From Pseudonocardia broussonetiae (GTDB lineage Bacteria; Actinomycetota; Actinomycetes; Mycobacteriales; Pseudonocardiaceae): a stretch of DNA of 64,000 nucleotides. The position numbers and the translations under genes are program-made. The notes under the pieces are model-generated. The model did no database searches and was not told where the DNA came from. It worked only from the letters and a program-made list of their open reading frames with translations. Positions 1 to 10,184 of the stretch are shown piece by piece (position 1 is the first letter of the stretch; each line of letters begins with the position of its first letter). Where the stretch lies: the NCBI RefSeq assembly GCF_013155125.1, contig NZ_CP053564.1, forward strand, positions 3,293,501 through 3,357,500. Direction: 5' to 3'.

Positions 1-584
1 GAGATCGCGTGGCCGTCGGCGAGGCAGGCGGCGAAGGTGTGCAGGACGAGCCCGCGGTGGGTGTAGCCGACGCCCTTGGGCCGGCCCGTGGTGCCCGAGG
101 TGTAGCAGAGGACGGCGAGGTCGTGCTCGGAGCGCGGCGGCGGCTCGGTGAGCTCCGGCCCGGCCGCGACCAGCGCCTCGTAGGCGTCGCCGGTGTCGAT
201 GACGCCCAGTTCCGGGTGCACGCCGTCGAGCAGGCCCACGAGGTCGGGATCGGCGAGGATCAGCCGGTCGTCGGCGTGGCCGGCGATGTAGGCGATCTCC
301 TCTGCCGAGAGGCGCAGGTTGAGCGTGTGCAGGACGGCCCCGGCCAGCGGCACCGCGGCGTACAGCTCGAGGTGGCGGTGGTGGTTCCAGGACAGGCTCG
401 CCACGCGGTCGCCCGGCCGGACCCCGAGCGCGCGCAGCGCCCCGGCCAGCCGCGACACCCGTGCCGCGTAGGCGCCGTAGTCGTAGCGGACGACCTCGGC
501 GCCGTCGTCGTAGCCGACGATCGCGCGGCGCGGGTGGTGGCGCCGCGCGCGCTCCAGGAAGTCGGTGACGAGCAGCTCGCTCAT
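1..584 (-). CDS. AMP-dependent acyl-CoA synthetase, N-terminal part
   Basis: N-terminal 194 residues of an ANL-superfamily enzyme, which activates a carboxylic acid as acyl-AMP and transfers it to CoA. The visible part runs from the ATG at 584 to the window edge, so the rest lies outside. The AMP-binding P-loop YTSGTTGRPKG is at residues 161-171, and the flanking text (RLSAEEIAYI, HTLNLRL) is typical of medium- or long-chain fatty acyl-CoA ligases. The ATG overlaps the stop of the upstream flavin oxidoreductase gene (ATGA), so the two are probably translationally coupled. The acyl substrate cannot be told from this fragment. Confidence 0.93.
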   Translation of the reverse strand, partial: MSELLVTDFLERARRHHPRRAIVGYDDGAEVVRYDYGAYAARVSRLAGALRALGVRPGDRVASLSWNHHRHLELYAAVPLAGAVLHTLNLRLSAEEIAYIAGHADDRLILADPDLVGLLDGVHPELGVIDTGDAYEALVAAGPELTEPPPRSEHDLAVLCYTSGTTGRPKGVGYTHRGLVLHTFAACLADGHAI

Positions 585-1609
585 CCCGCCAGCCGCTCCC
601 GCACGGCCGGCACCACCTTGTCGGCCAGGTACGCGATCCGCTCGGACCCCGAGTCGACGGGCTCGCCGGGCAGCTGCGCCCAGAAGTGCACGTCCTTGAT
701 CTGCGGACAGGCGCGCAGCATGTCGGTCAGCTCGGTCACGGCCGTCTCGGCGTCCATCAGCCGGTAGGCGCCCGCCTCCAGGATCTGGGCGGGGTCGGCG
801 AAGCGCGGGACGTCGTCCGGCGGGCCGAACGCGCCCCAGGAGATGTACTCGTTGAGCTGGTAGAGCGCGTGCTTCCCGATCCGCGACCAGACCTCCTCCG
901 GGTCCTCGGCGATGATCGACCACTGCCCGGCGTAGATCCTCGCGTCGGCCACCGACCCGCCGGTCCGCTCGACGGCGGCGAGGTAGGTGGCGTGGTGGGC
1001 GTTCTGGGTGCTGAGGAAGCCGTCGGCGATGCGGGCGGCGCGCTCGATCGCGACGTCGGCCATGGCCCCCACCAGCAGCTGCGGCGTGCGCTCGGGCACG
1101 GGCGTGACGGCGACGGGCGGCAGCGTGTACCGCTTGCCCGCGAAGCCCTCGGCCGATCCCGACCACGCGCGCCGGATGACCTCGACGCCCTCCTCCAGCA
1201 GGCTCGGCCGCTGGCGGACCTGCTTGCCGAACGCCTCGAACTCGCGCACCCAGTAGCCCTGGCCGACGCCGAGGTCGAAGCGCCCGCCCGAGAGCAGCGA
1301 CAGCGTCGCGGAGTCCTCGGCCAGTCGCACCGGGTCGTGCAGCGGCGACACGATGAGGTTCGTCCCGACGTGCATCCGCGAGGTCCGCTGCAGGATCGCC
1401 GAGGCCAGCACGAACGGCGAGGGGCTGTAGCCGTCGGCGCAGAAGTGGTGCTCGGTGAGCCAGGCCGAGTCCAGGCCGCGCTGCTCGGCCCACGCGATCT
1501 GGTCGAGGACCTCCGCGTAGAAGGAGCTGAACGGCCGGTCGGGGTCGGGGTTGCGGAAGTCGTACCAGAGTCCGAAGGTCGGGCCGCTCGCCGCGCTCTG
1601 CTCGGTCAT
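581..1609 (-). CDS. LLM-class flavin-dependent oxidoreductase
   Basis: A 342-residue luciferase-like TIM-barrel monooxygenase of the bacterial luciferase/F420 family. It shows the usual N-terminal TEHHF motif, the HVGTNLIVSPLHDPVRLAEDSA stretch (in part) and SGGRFDLGVGQGY. I chose the ATG at 1609 because similarity begins just after it; an in-frame extension upstream is low-complexity and unlike the family. Whether FMN or F420 is the cofactor cannot be decided. It is first in a two-gene unit with an acyl-CoA synthetase, suggesting oxidation and CoA activation of one hydrophobic substrate; that link is inference. It starts 125 bases from the divergent phosphotransferase gene. Confidence 0.88.
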   Translation of the reverse strand: MTEQSAASGPTFGLWYDFRNPDPDRPFSSFYAEVLDQIAWAEQRGLDSAWLTEHHFCADGYSPSPFVLASAILQRTSRMHVGTNLIVSPLHDPVRLAEDSATLSLLSGGRFDLGVGQGYWVREFEAFGKQVRQRPSLLEEGVEVIRRAWSGSAEGFAGKRYTLPPVAVTPVPERTPQLLVGAMADVAIERAARIADGFLSTQNAHHATYLAAVERTGGSVADARIYAGQWSIIAEDPEEVWSRIGKHALYQLNEYISWGAFGPPDDVPRFADPAQILEAGAYRLMDAETAVTELTDMLRACPQIKDVHFWAQLPGEPVDSGSERIAYLADKVVPAVRERLAG

Positions 1610-1733
1610 GCCCGCAGCGTGGCCGCCCCTGTGGCGCGTGTCACGACCGCCGGGTGCGGGCCGTTGTCGACTCCACCAACGCCGCGCTCCCGGTGCCCGG
1701 CCCGCGCCCGGCGCCGCCGATACGGTGGCGGGC

Positions 1734-2795
1734 GTGACGACCACGGCCCAGCCCGACTGGCTCCCCCCGGAGGTCGTCGACCTCGCCGCCGTCGTCCGCT
1801 GGGGCGCGGAGTGCGGCCTGCCCGACGGCCCGGTCGAGGACGTGCGGCGGATCGGCGGCGGCACGCAGAACATCGTGCTGCGGATGACGTGGGCGGGGCG
1901 CGACCTCGTGCTGCGCCGCCCGCCCGAGCACCCGCGCCCCTCCAGCAACGGCGTGCTCCGCCGCGAGATGCGGGTGCTGGCCGCGCTCGCCGGCTCCGAC
2001 GTGCCGCACCCCGGGTTCGTCCTGGGCTGCGACGACGAGTCGGTGCTCGGCGGCGTCGTGTTCTACCTGATGGAGGCCGTCGACGGGATCAACCCGGGCG
2101 ACGGGATCCGCGGCGTCTGCGCCACCGACCCGGCCGCCCGGCACGCCGCCGCGCTCGACACGGCGGCCGCGCTGGCCCGCCTCGCCGCCCTCGACCACGA
2201 GGCCGTCGGGCTCGGCGACCTCGGTCGACCCGAGGGGTTCCTGGCCCGGCAGGTGCCGCGCTGGGTCGAGCACCTGGCGTCCTACGACCGGATCGAGGGC
2301 TACCCCGGCTCCACCCTGCCGCACGTCGACGCGCTGGCCCGCTGGCTCACCGACCACCGCCCGCCCGACGGGCGGCCCGGCATCGTGCACGGCGACTACC
2401 ACCTCAACAACGTGCTGCTCGCGCTCGACGCGCCGCGCGTGGCGGCCGTCGTCGACTGGGAGATGTGCACCATCGGCGACCCGCTGCTCGACCTCGGCTG
2501 GCTGCTCGTCACCTGGCCCGACGGGTTCGCCGACCCGATCGCGGGGGGCGCGCTGGCCGCGCTGGGCGGCCTGCCCGCCCCCGCCGACCTGGCCGCCCAC
2601 TACGGCGCCCGCAGCGACCGCAACCTCTCCGCGCTCGACTGGTACACCGTCCTCGCCGGCTTCAAGCTCGCCATCGTCATCGAGGGCACGCACGCCCGCG
2701 CGCAGGCCGGGCAGGCCGACCGCGCGGTCGGCGACCGGCTGCACCGCAACGCCGTCGACCTGCTGGAGCGGGCCGCCTCGGTGGCCGGCGTCTGA
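1734..2795 (+). CDS. Phosphotransferase family protein (APH/ACAD10-like)
   Basis: A 353-residue aminoglycoside-phosphotransferase-fold kinase. The Brenner loop HGDYHLNN is at residues 219-226 and the metal-binding DWE at 241-243; a glycine-rich GGGTQN near residue 41 fits the nucleotide loop. Members of this subfamily, next to acyl-CoA enzymes, resemble the kinase domain of ACAD10/11, which phosphorylates 4-hydroxyacyl-CoA. The neighbouring acyl-CoA synthetase fits that role, but antibiotic or choline kinase activity is not excluded. I took the GTG at 1734 because upstream codons are low-complexity. The stop is only 6 bases from the convergent recQ stop. Confidence 0.86.
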   Translation: MTTTAQPDWLPPEVVDLAAVVRWGAECGLPDGPVEDVRRIGGGTQNIVLRMTWAGRDLVLRRPPEHPRPSSNGVLRREMRVLAALAGSDVPHPGFVLGCDDESVLGGVVFYLMEAVDGINPGDGIRGVCATDPAARHAAALDTAAALARLAALDHEAVGLGDLGRPEGFLARQVPRWVEHLASYDRIEGYPGSTLPHVDALARWLTDHRPPDGRPGIVHGDYHLNNVLLALDAPRVAAVVDWEMCTIGDPLLDLGWLLVTWPDGFADPIAGGALAALGGLPAPADLAAHYGARSDRNLSALDWYTVLAGFKLAIVIEGTHARAQAGQADRAVGDRLHRNAVDLLERAASVAGV

Positions 2796-2801
2796 CCCGG
2801 C

Positions 2802-4952
<2,151 letters not shown>

Positions 4953-4990
4953 GGCGTCGATGGTTCACCAGGGGTCCGACAGTCCGGGCA

Positions 4991-5058
4991 CCGCACCGCC
5001 GTTGCCGCGTCCGCACCGCCGCTCCGACGGCGGTGCGGTGCCCAGGGCGGCGGTGCGG
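4991..5058. repeat. 68-bp nested palindromic element, left copy
   Basis: Four copies of the 11-mer CCGCACCGCCG lie here: direct at 4991 and 5011, inverted at 5028 and 5048, giving start-to-start spacings of 20, 17 and 20. The inner pair forms a perfect 11-bp stem with a 6-base loop (CTCCGA). It sits between recQ and the divergent gene at 5116, so it cannot be a simple transcription terminator for either. A second copy with the same spacings lies at 6013-6080. Confidence 0.85.
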
Positions 5059-5115
5059 TGGAGGGGATCTGCGGAACGGCCACGGACGACGTGGTGCCCC
5101 GCGCATGCTGCGCCG

Positions 5116-6012
5116 GTGGACCTCCCGCTCTCCGGGCCCCTGCTGAGGCCCGGCCTGCTCGCCGCCGGCGTCACCGATCACGAGCTGCGCCGGTTGCGCC
5201 GCACCGGCGGGCTGGCCGTGCTGGCCCGCGGCGCGTACGCCGACCCCGCAGACCCCCGCCTGCGCCGTCCCGAGGACCGGCACGCCCTGCTCGTCGCCGC
5301 CGCGGTCCCGCGGGTCGCGGCCGACGCGGTCGTCAGCCACGTGTCCGCGGCCGTGCTGCACGGCCTGCCGGTCTGGGCCATCGCGCTGGACCGCGTCCAC
5401 ACGACCCGCCCGCGGCGCACGAGCGCCGTGCGCACCGGGCGGCTGCACGTCCACACCGCCCCGCTCCGCGCGGAGGACGTCTGCGAGGTCGGCGGCGTCC
5501 GCGCGACGTCGGTGGCGCGGACGCTCGCCGACGTCGCCCGCACGTCAGCGTTCGAGCAGGCCGTCGTGGTCCTCGACGCGGCGCTGCGCCGGCACCTGGT
5601 CACCCGCGAGGAGCTGCAGGCCGTGCTCGCGCGGATGCCCCGCTGGCCGGGCGTCCCGGCGGCGCGCCGCGCCGTCGCGTTCGCCGACCCGGGTGCCGAC
5701 AGCCCGGGGGAGTCGCGCAGCCGGGTGGCGATGGCCCGGCTCGGTGTGGCGACGCCGGTGCTGCAGTGGGAGGTGCGCTCGCCCGGCGGCGTGGTGCTCG
5801 GCACGGCCGACTTCGGCTGGCCGGAGCACGGGTGGGCGGGGGAGTTCGACGGTCTCGTGAAGTACGGACGGACCGGGCAGCAGGCGGCGGACGTCGTCGT
5901 GGCCGAGAAGCGCCGCGAGGACGCCATGCGCACGGTCCTGCGCGGGTTCACCCGGTGGACGTGGGGCGAGCTCGCCGCCTTCGCGGAGGTGGCGCGCCGG
6001 CTGCCGCGCTGA
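5116..6012 (+). CDS. AbiEi-like winged helix plus DUF559/PD-(D/E)XK nuclease-like protein
   Basis: A 298-residue protein of a family abundant in actinobacteria. Residues 10-60 resemble the AbiEi-type winged-helix antitoxin domain. The C-terminal third carries the DUF559 (Vsr-like endonuclease fold) pattern: ES at 199-200, an ADF at 231-233, EFDG at 243-246, KYG, and EKRRED at 264-269. These are the expected acidic and lysine positions of a PD-(D/E)XK active site, so DNA cleavage is plausible but unproven. No AbiEii toxin gene is adjacent, which argues against a classical AbiE pair. The gene is bracketed by two copies of one palindromic element; the right copy begins at the base after its stop codon. 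The GTG start at 5116 is the first in frame that precedes family-like sequence. Confidence 0.75.
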   Translation: MDLPLSGPLLRPGLLAAGVTDHELRRLRRTGGLAVLARGAYADPADPRLRRPEDRHALLVAAAVPRVAADAVVSHVSAAVLHGLPVWAIALDRVHTTRPRRTSAVRTGRLHVHTAPLRAEDVCEVGGVRATSVARTLADVARTSAFEQAVVVLDAALRRHLVTREELQAVLARMPRWPGVPAARRAVAFADPGADSPGESRSRVAMARLGVATPVLQWEVRSPGGVVLGTADFGWPEHGWAGEFDGLVKYGRTGQQAADVVVAEKRREDAMRTVLRGFTRWTWGELAAFAEVARRLPR

Positions 6013-6080
6013 CCGCACCGCCGTCTCGTCGTCCGCACCGCCGCCGCAACAGCGGTGCGGACCCCACGACGGCGGTGCAG
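6013..6080. repeat. 68-bp nested palindromic element, right copy
   Basis: Begins at the base after the TGA of the nuclease-like gene. Copies of CCGCACCGCCG are direct at 6013 and 6033 and inverted, each with one mismatch, at 6050 and 6070. The spacings (20, 17, 20) match the left copy exactly, while the sequence between the units has diverged. It could serve as a terminator for the gene at 5116, and it precedes the MoxR gene by 56 bases. Confidence 0.83.
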
Positions 6081-6136
6081 TGACGTGTGACGGCCGCCCT
6101 GGGCGGATCGGCGGCGCTCAAGGCAGGATGGGCCGC

Positions 6137-7012
<876 letters not shown>

Positions 7013-7079
7013 GAGAAATGCACGTTCGGGCCGGTCCGGGGACGATCTCCGGAGCGCTCGACCGGCGCACGCTCTGCGC

Positions 7080-7244
7080 ATGGTGATCCTGCTGATGTGC
7101 GTGGGCGCGGCCCTGATGGTGCTGCTGGCCCTGGTCGTGACCGTCGTCGACGTCGTGGGGGCCCCGGCCCGCCGTGAGCTGGCCGCGCAGCGGCGCGGGG
7201 CGTGGGAGCGCGCCTCAGAGGAGGCGGTCGCCGGGAGCCGGTGA
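7080..7244 (+). CDS. Small single-pass membrane protein
   Basis: A 54-residue ORF. Residues 2-25 are almost entirely hydrophobic (Val, Leu, Met, Ala), and a basic, Arg-rich cytoplasmic tail follows, so one membrane span is likely. It starts 67 bases after the MoxR stop and reads the same way, so it may belong to that transcript. Its last 30 bases overlap the 3' end of a convergent small gene. No family is recognised. The clean hydrophobic profile is the main reason to call it. Confidence 0.5.
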   Translation: MVILLMCVGAALMVLLALVVTVVDVVGAPARRELAAQRRGAWERASEEAVAGSR

Positions 7245-7433
7245 CGGCTCCTGGCGCTCCTCCTGCACCTGCACCTCCACCCGGGCGGCCACCGCCGCCG
7301 GGTGCCACAGCTCGTCGAACGGGCCCATCAGCGAGTAGCCGCCGGAGGTGCCCCGGTTCCGGACGCGGCGCGCGAGCCAGACCAGCCCGGCCAGCGGCGC
7401 ACCCAGCACGGCGACGGTGAGCAGGGCCTCCAC
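7215..7433 (-). CDS. Conserved small actinobacterial membrane protein
   Basis: A 72-residue protein starting at GTG 7433. An N-terminal hydrophobic stretch of about 20 residues (ALLTVAVLGAPLAGLVWLA) is followed by a soluble tail with FDELWHPAAVAARVEVQVQE and a proline-rich end. I recognise the tail pattern, FDE-(L/I)-(W/F)-HPAA then an EVQ-rich helix, from uncharacterised actinobacterial proteins. No function is known. It lies 10 bases downstream of the SnoaL-like gene and probably shares its transcript. Its 3' end overlaps that of the convergent 54-residue gene by 30 bases. Confidence 0.68.
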   Translation of the reverse strand: MEALLTVAVLGAPLAGLVWLARRVRNRGTSGGYSLMGPFDELWHPAAVAARVEVQVQEERQEPSPAPGDRLL

Positions 7434-7443
7434 GACGGAGAGG

Positions 7444-7953
7444 CTAGCCCCGCCGGGCCTTGCGCGTGGCCAGCAGCACGCGCACGAGGTACGCGGGGGA
7501 CGGGGGCGTCCAGCCGAGCTGCTGCGAGGTGCCCAGGTCGTCGCGGTTCGCCCAGTGCTCCACGACCTTCCCGTCGCGCACGCGCAGCCAGTGCGTCTGC
7601 GTGGTCGCGAAGGACCGCCCCCTGGCCGGGAACGCCTGCGCGGGCCGGCCGTCGGCGCCGTAGCCGACGAACACGCCGGTCTGGCGGCCCGACATCGTCG
7701 TGTGCACGGCCACCAGGTCGCCGTCGACCACCGCCTCGTGGACCTCCCAGGCCAGGTCGTCGAAGATCCCGCGCATCCACTCCGCCGTCGCGTGGAAGGC
7801 GGCGGGGCCCCGGCCACGGCAGGCGGGCGGCTCCGAGGCGGCCTCGCGGTTGACGGCGTCGGGGTGCACGACCTCGGCGAACTCGGCGAGGGTGCCCCGG
7901 GCCATCAGCCCGATCGAGCGGACGGCGACCTCGCGGACATCGGTGCTGATCAC
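7444..7953 (-). CDS. SnoaL-like / NTF2-fold polyketide-cyclase family protein
   Basis: A 169-residue protein of the SnoaL-like ester-cyclase type (cone-shaped alpha+beta barrel). The hallmark text is VHPDAVNREA near residues 29-38 and VHTTMSGRQTG in the middle, then a C-terminal WANRDDLG. Family members act on small hydrophobic ligands as cyclases or hydratases, or simply bind them. The GTG at 7953 opens directly onto the divergent promoter shared with the TetR gene. That arrangement often means the TetR protein controls both genes; this is inference. Confidence 0.8.
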   Translation of the reverse strand: MISTDVREVAVRSIGLMARGTLAEFAEVVHPDAVNREAASEPPACRGRGPAAFHATAEWMRGIFDDLAWEVHEAVVDGDLVAVHTTMSGRQTGVFVGYGADGRPAQAFPARGRSFATTQTHWLRVRDGKVVEHWANRDDLGTSQQLGWTPPSPAYLVRVLLATRKARRG

Positions 7954-7973
7954 GGTCGCTCCCGGAGTTACGA

Positions 7974-8008
7974 TGGAACCTGCTTCAATCCATTTGATCC
8001 TGGTTCCA
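7974..8008. promoter_or_regulatory. Candidate TetR operator in the divergent promoter
   Basis: Inverted repeat TGGAACC (7974-7980) and GGTTCCA (8002-8008), with 21 bases between, in the 77-base gap between the SnoaL-like gene and the TetR gene. The spacer is AT-richer than its surroundings, as a promoter would be. TetR proteins commonly bind such palindromes beside their own gene. Binding is not shown by sequence alone. Confidence 0.5.
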
Positions 8009-8030
8009 CCGAGAACGCAAGGGGGTCCGG

Positions 8031-8669
8031 ATGGTCCGCCGCTACTCCACGGCCCTGCGCACCGAGCAGGCCGCGCAGGCCCGCCGCCGCGTCCTGGAGG
8101 CCGCGCACGCCGCCTTCGTCGACGGCGGCTACACCGGGACCACGCTCGCCGCCGTCGCGGCGGCGGCGCAGGTCAGCGTCCAGACCGTCTACAACGCGGT
8201 GGGCGGGAAGCCCGCGCTGCTCAAGGCGGTCTACGACGTGGCGCTCGCGGGCGACGACGACCCCGTGCCGATGGCGGAGCGCCCGGCCGCGCGGGCGATG
8301 CGGGCGGCCGTCGACGGACGGGAGTGCCTGGCCCTCTACGCCGGCACGGCCCGCGCCGTCGGCGAGCGCACCCATCCGCTGCTCCGGGTGCTGCTCACGG
8401 CCGACGACCCCGACCTGCGGGCGTTCGCCGAGACCGTGGAGGAGGAGCGCGCGATGGGCACCCGCGCCGTGGCGGGGCTGGTCGCGCAGCGGTTCGGGCT
8501 GCGCGACGCCCTCGACGTCGAGGACGCGGCGGCCGTGCTCTGGGCCCTGACCGCCCCCGACCTCGCCGACCGGCTCGTCCGCCGCCGCGGCTGGGGCTGG
8601 GACCGCTTCGAGTCCTGGCTGGCTCGGACGACGGCCGACGCCCTGCTCGGCGCCCCCGTGACGGCCTGA
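8031..8669 (+). CDS. TetR/AcrR-family transcriptional regulator
   Basis: A 212-residue regulator. The N-terminal TetR helix-turn-helix covers about residues 14-62 (RRRVLEAAHAAFVDGGYTGT in part, then AQVSVQTVYNAVGGK). The C-terminal ligand domain is not one I can assign to a particular effector. The ATG at 8031 follows a purine-rich AAGGGGG at about 8019-8025, a convincing ribosome binding site. It is divergent from the SnoaL-like gene, and the inverted repeat between them is a plausible operator. Confidence 0.9.
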   Translation: MVRRYSTALRTEQAAQARRRVLEAAHAAFVDGGYTGTTLAAVAAAAQVSVQTVYNAVGGKPALLKAVYDVALAGDDDPVPMAERPAARAMRAAVDGRECLALYAGTARAVGERTHPLLRVLLTADDPDLRAFAETVEEERAMGTRAVAGLVAQRFGLRDALDVEDAAAVLWALTAPDLADRLVRRRGWGWDRFESWLARTTADALLGAPVTA

Positions 8670-8698
8670 CGCACGGCGAGGGGGCGGCCTGTCCGGCG

Positions 8699-9319
8699 TC
8701 AGACGAAGGCCGCGAGGCCCTCGTACTCCGCCACCGGGGCGGCGCCGACCGCCTCGTACTCCAGCAGCAGCAGGCCGTTCCCCGTCACCTCGTGACCGAC
8801 GAGCCGGAGGCCGACGGGCCCGCCCGGGTCGAGCAGCCGCCGCCCGGACCCGACGACGGTCGGTGCGACGACGAGCCGGAGCGCGTCGACGAGGCCGGCC
8901 GCCAGCAGGGTGCGGCCCAGGCGCGCACTGCCGTGGATCTGCAGCTCCCGTCCCGGACGGTCCCGGAGCTCCCCGACGGTCCGGACCGGGTCGCCGCGGA
9001 GCACGGTCGTCGGGTGCCAGGACCCCTCGGTGAGGGTGCTGGTGACCACGTACTTCGGCAGCGCGTTCATCCGCTCGGTGAACGGGTCCGGGTCGGTGAT
9101 GCGCGGCCAGTCCCGGGCGAACGCCTCGTAGGTGCGCCGCCCGAGCAGCAGGCCGTCGGCGAGGTCCAGCCACTCGGAGGTGCGCTGGACGAACACGTCG
9201 TCCAGGTGGGGGACGAGCCAGCCGCCCATGGTGAAGCTGTCGCTGGTGTCCTCGGTCGGCGAGCCGGGGCCCTGGCTGACGCCGTCGAGGGTGACGAACT
9301 CCGTGAGGACGACCCTCAT
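8699..9319 (-). CDS. Dihydrofolate-reductase-fold (RibD C-terminal-like) protein
   Basis: A 206-residue protein of the RibD_C/DHFR-like family: MRVVLTEFVTLDGV at the start, LLLGRRTYEAFARDWP, then the KYVVTSTL and LQIHGSARLGRTLL strands. Such stand-alone proteins are thought to be NADPH-dependent reductases of unknown substrate. It is the third gene of an ArsR, SRPBCC, DHFR-like unit in which both junctions overlap as ATGA, an arrangement common in actinobacteria. Substrate and physiological role are unknown. Confidence 0.88.
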   Translation of the reverse strand: MRVVLTEFVTLDGVSQGPGSPTEDTSDSFTMGGWLVPHLDDVFVQRTSEWLDLADGLLLGRRTYEAFARDWPRITDPDPFTERMNALPKYVVTSTLTEGSWHPTTVLRGDPVRTVGELRDRPGRELQIHGSARLGRTLLAAGLVDALRLVVAPTVVGSGRRLLDPGGPVGLRLVGHEVTGNGLLLLEYEAVGAAPVAEYEGLAAFV

Positions 9320-9792
9320 CGCACGGCCCGGCTCTCGACGACCCCGGCGAGCTGGCCGGTGACCGTGCCCCAGCCGTCGGCGAACCCGAGCTCCGCGTGG
9401 AGGGCGCGGGCGGCCGGATCGCCGTGCCGGACGAGCACCCGGTAGCGGGTGCCGTCCGGGTGGTCGGCGAGCGTGATCTCGGCCGTCATGGCCACCGGGG
9501 CGGGGACCGCGGGCCGCCACGCGCTGTCGATCGCGTTCGTGAACACGATCCGCTCCCGCTCGTCGACGACGAGGAAGGTCGCGTCGATCTGCGGGACGAA
9601 CCGCGCCCCGTCCTCGCTCATCCGCGTCACGAACGCGCCGCCGGACCGGACGTCCAGGCGGTCGACGCGGCACGCCGTCGGGGCCGGGACCCACCACTGC
9701 TCCAGGCGGGACGGGTCGGTCCACGCGCTCCACACGGCGTCCCGCGGGGCGCGGATGACCCGTTCCAGGGTCAGGTCGAGATCGGGGTTCAT
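9316..9792 (-). CDS. SRPBCC (AHSA1-type) ligand-binding protein
   Basis: A 158-residue START/AHSA1-fold protein. The opening RVIRAPRDAVWSAWTDP and the following LEQWW are diagnostic, as is the ADHPDGTRYRV strand region. These small helix-grip proteins bind hydrophobic ligands, and in this arrangement they are usually co-transcribed with an ArsR repressor. It overlaps the ArsR gene by four bases upstream and the DHFR-like gene by four bases downstream, so translation is likely coupled along the whole unit. Confidence 0.87.
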   Translation of the reverse strand: MNPDLDLTLERVIRAPRDAVWSAWTDPSRLEQWWVPAPTACRVDRLDVRSGGAFVTRMSEDGARFVPQIDATFLVVDERERIVFTNAIDSAWRPAVPAPVAMTAEITLADHPDGTRYRVLVRHGDPAARALHAELGFADGWGTVTGQLAGVVESRAVR

Positions 9793-10127
9793 CGTCGTTC
9801 CTCCGGGGGATCGGTGAGGAGGTGCTCGAGCCGGTCGGTGCGGTCCTCCCAGATGCGGCGCTGCTCGGCGAGCCAGTCGTCGACGAGCGCGAGGCGTCCG
9901 GGCCGCAGCGCGCAGGTGCGCACCCGGCCGTGCTTGACCGTGCTGATCAGGCCGTTCGTCTCCAGCACGCGCACGTGCTTCATGAAGGACGGCAGGGTCA
10001 TCGGGAACTCGCCGGCGAGGTCGCCCACGCTCCTCGGGCCGCGGCCGAGGCGTCGGATGACGCCGCGCCGCGTCGGGTCGGCGAGTGCGACGAGCACGCC
10101 GTCGAGCTCCGTCGAATACTGTGCCAC
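9789..10127 (-). CDS. ArsR-family winged-helix regulator
   Basis: A 112-residue winged-helix protein. LADPTRRGVIRRL and RSVGDLAGEFPMTLPSFMKHVRVLE form the DNA-binding core, and KHGRVRT the wing. It lacks the CXC metal motif of ArsR/SmtB sensors, so it belongs to the SRPBCC-associated subgroup that senses an unknown ligand. I set the start at GTG 10127: the next upstream in-frame start (GTG 10154) would run through a perfect 10-bp inverted repeat that looks like its own operator. It heads a three-gene operon. Confidence 0.85.
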   Translation of the reverse strand: MAQYSTELDGVLVALADPTRRGVIRRLGRGPRSVGDLAGEFPMTLPSFMKHVRVLETNGLISTVKHGRVRTCALRPGRLALVDDWLAEQRRIWEDRTDRLEHLLTDPPEERR

Positions 10128-10130
10128 GCG

Positions 10131-10159
10131 GCTAAGTGTGGCAGAGGAACACACTTAGC
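10131..10159. promoter_or_regulatory. Perfect inverted repeat, candidate ArsR operator
   Basis: GCTAAGTGTG (10131-10140) and CACACTTAGC (10150-10159) are exact inverted repeats 9 bases apart. They lie 4 to 32 bases upstream of the chosen ArsR start. Size and spacing suit a winged-helix dimer, so autoregulation of the ArsR-SRPBCC-DHFR-like operon is likely. Confidence 0.72.
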
Positions 10160-10184
10160 TCAAGGGCACAGCATCGAGCCGTGC

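Noticed and set aside
5116..6012. AbiE-type toxin-antitoxin system
   Set aside because: Only the AbiEi-like domain is present. No AbiEii nucleotidyltransferase gene adjoins, and the C-terminus looks like a DUF559 nuclease fold.
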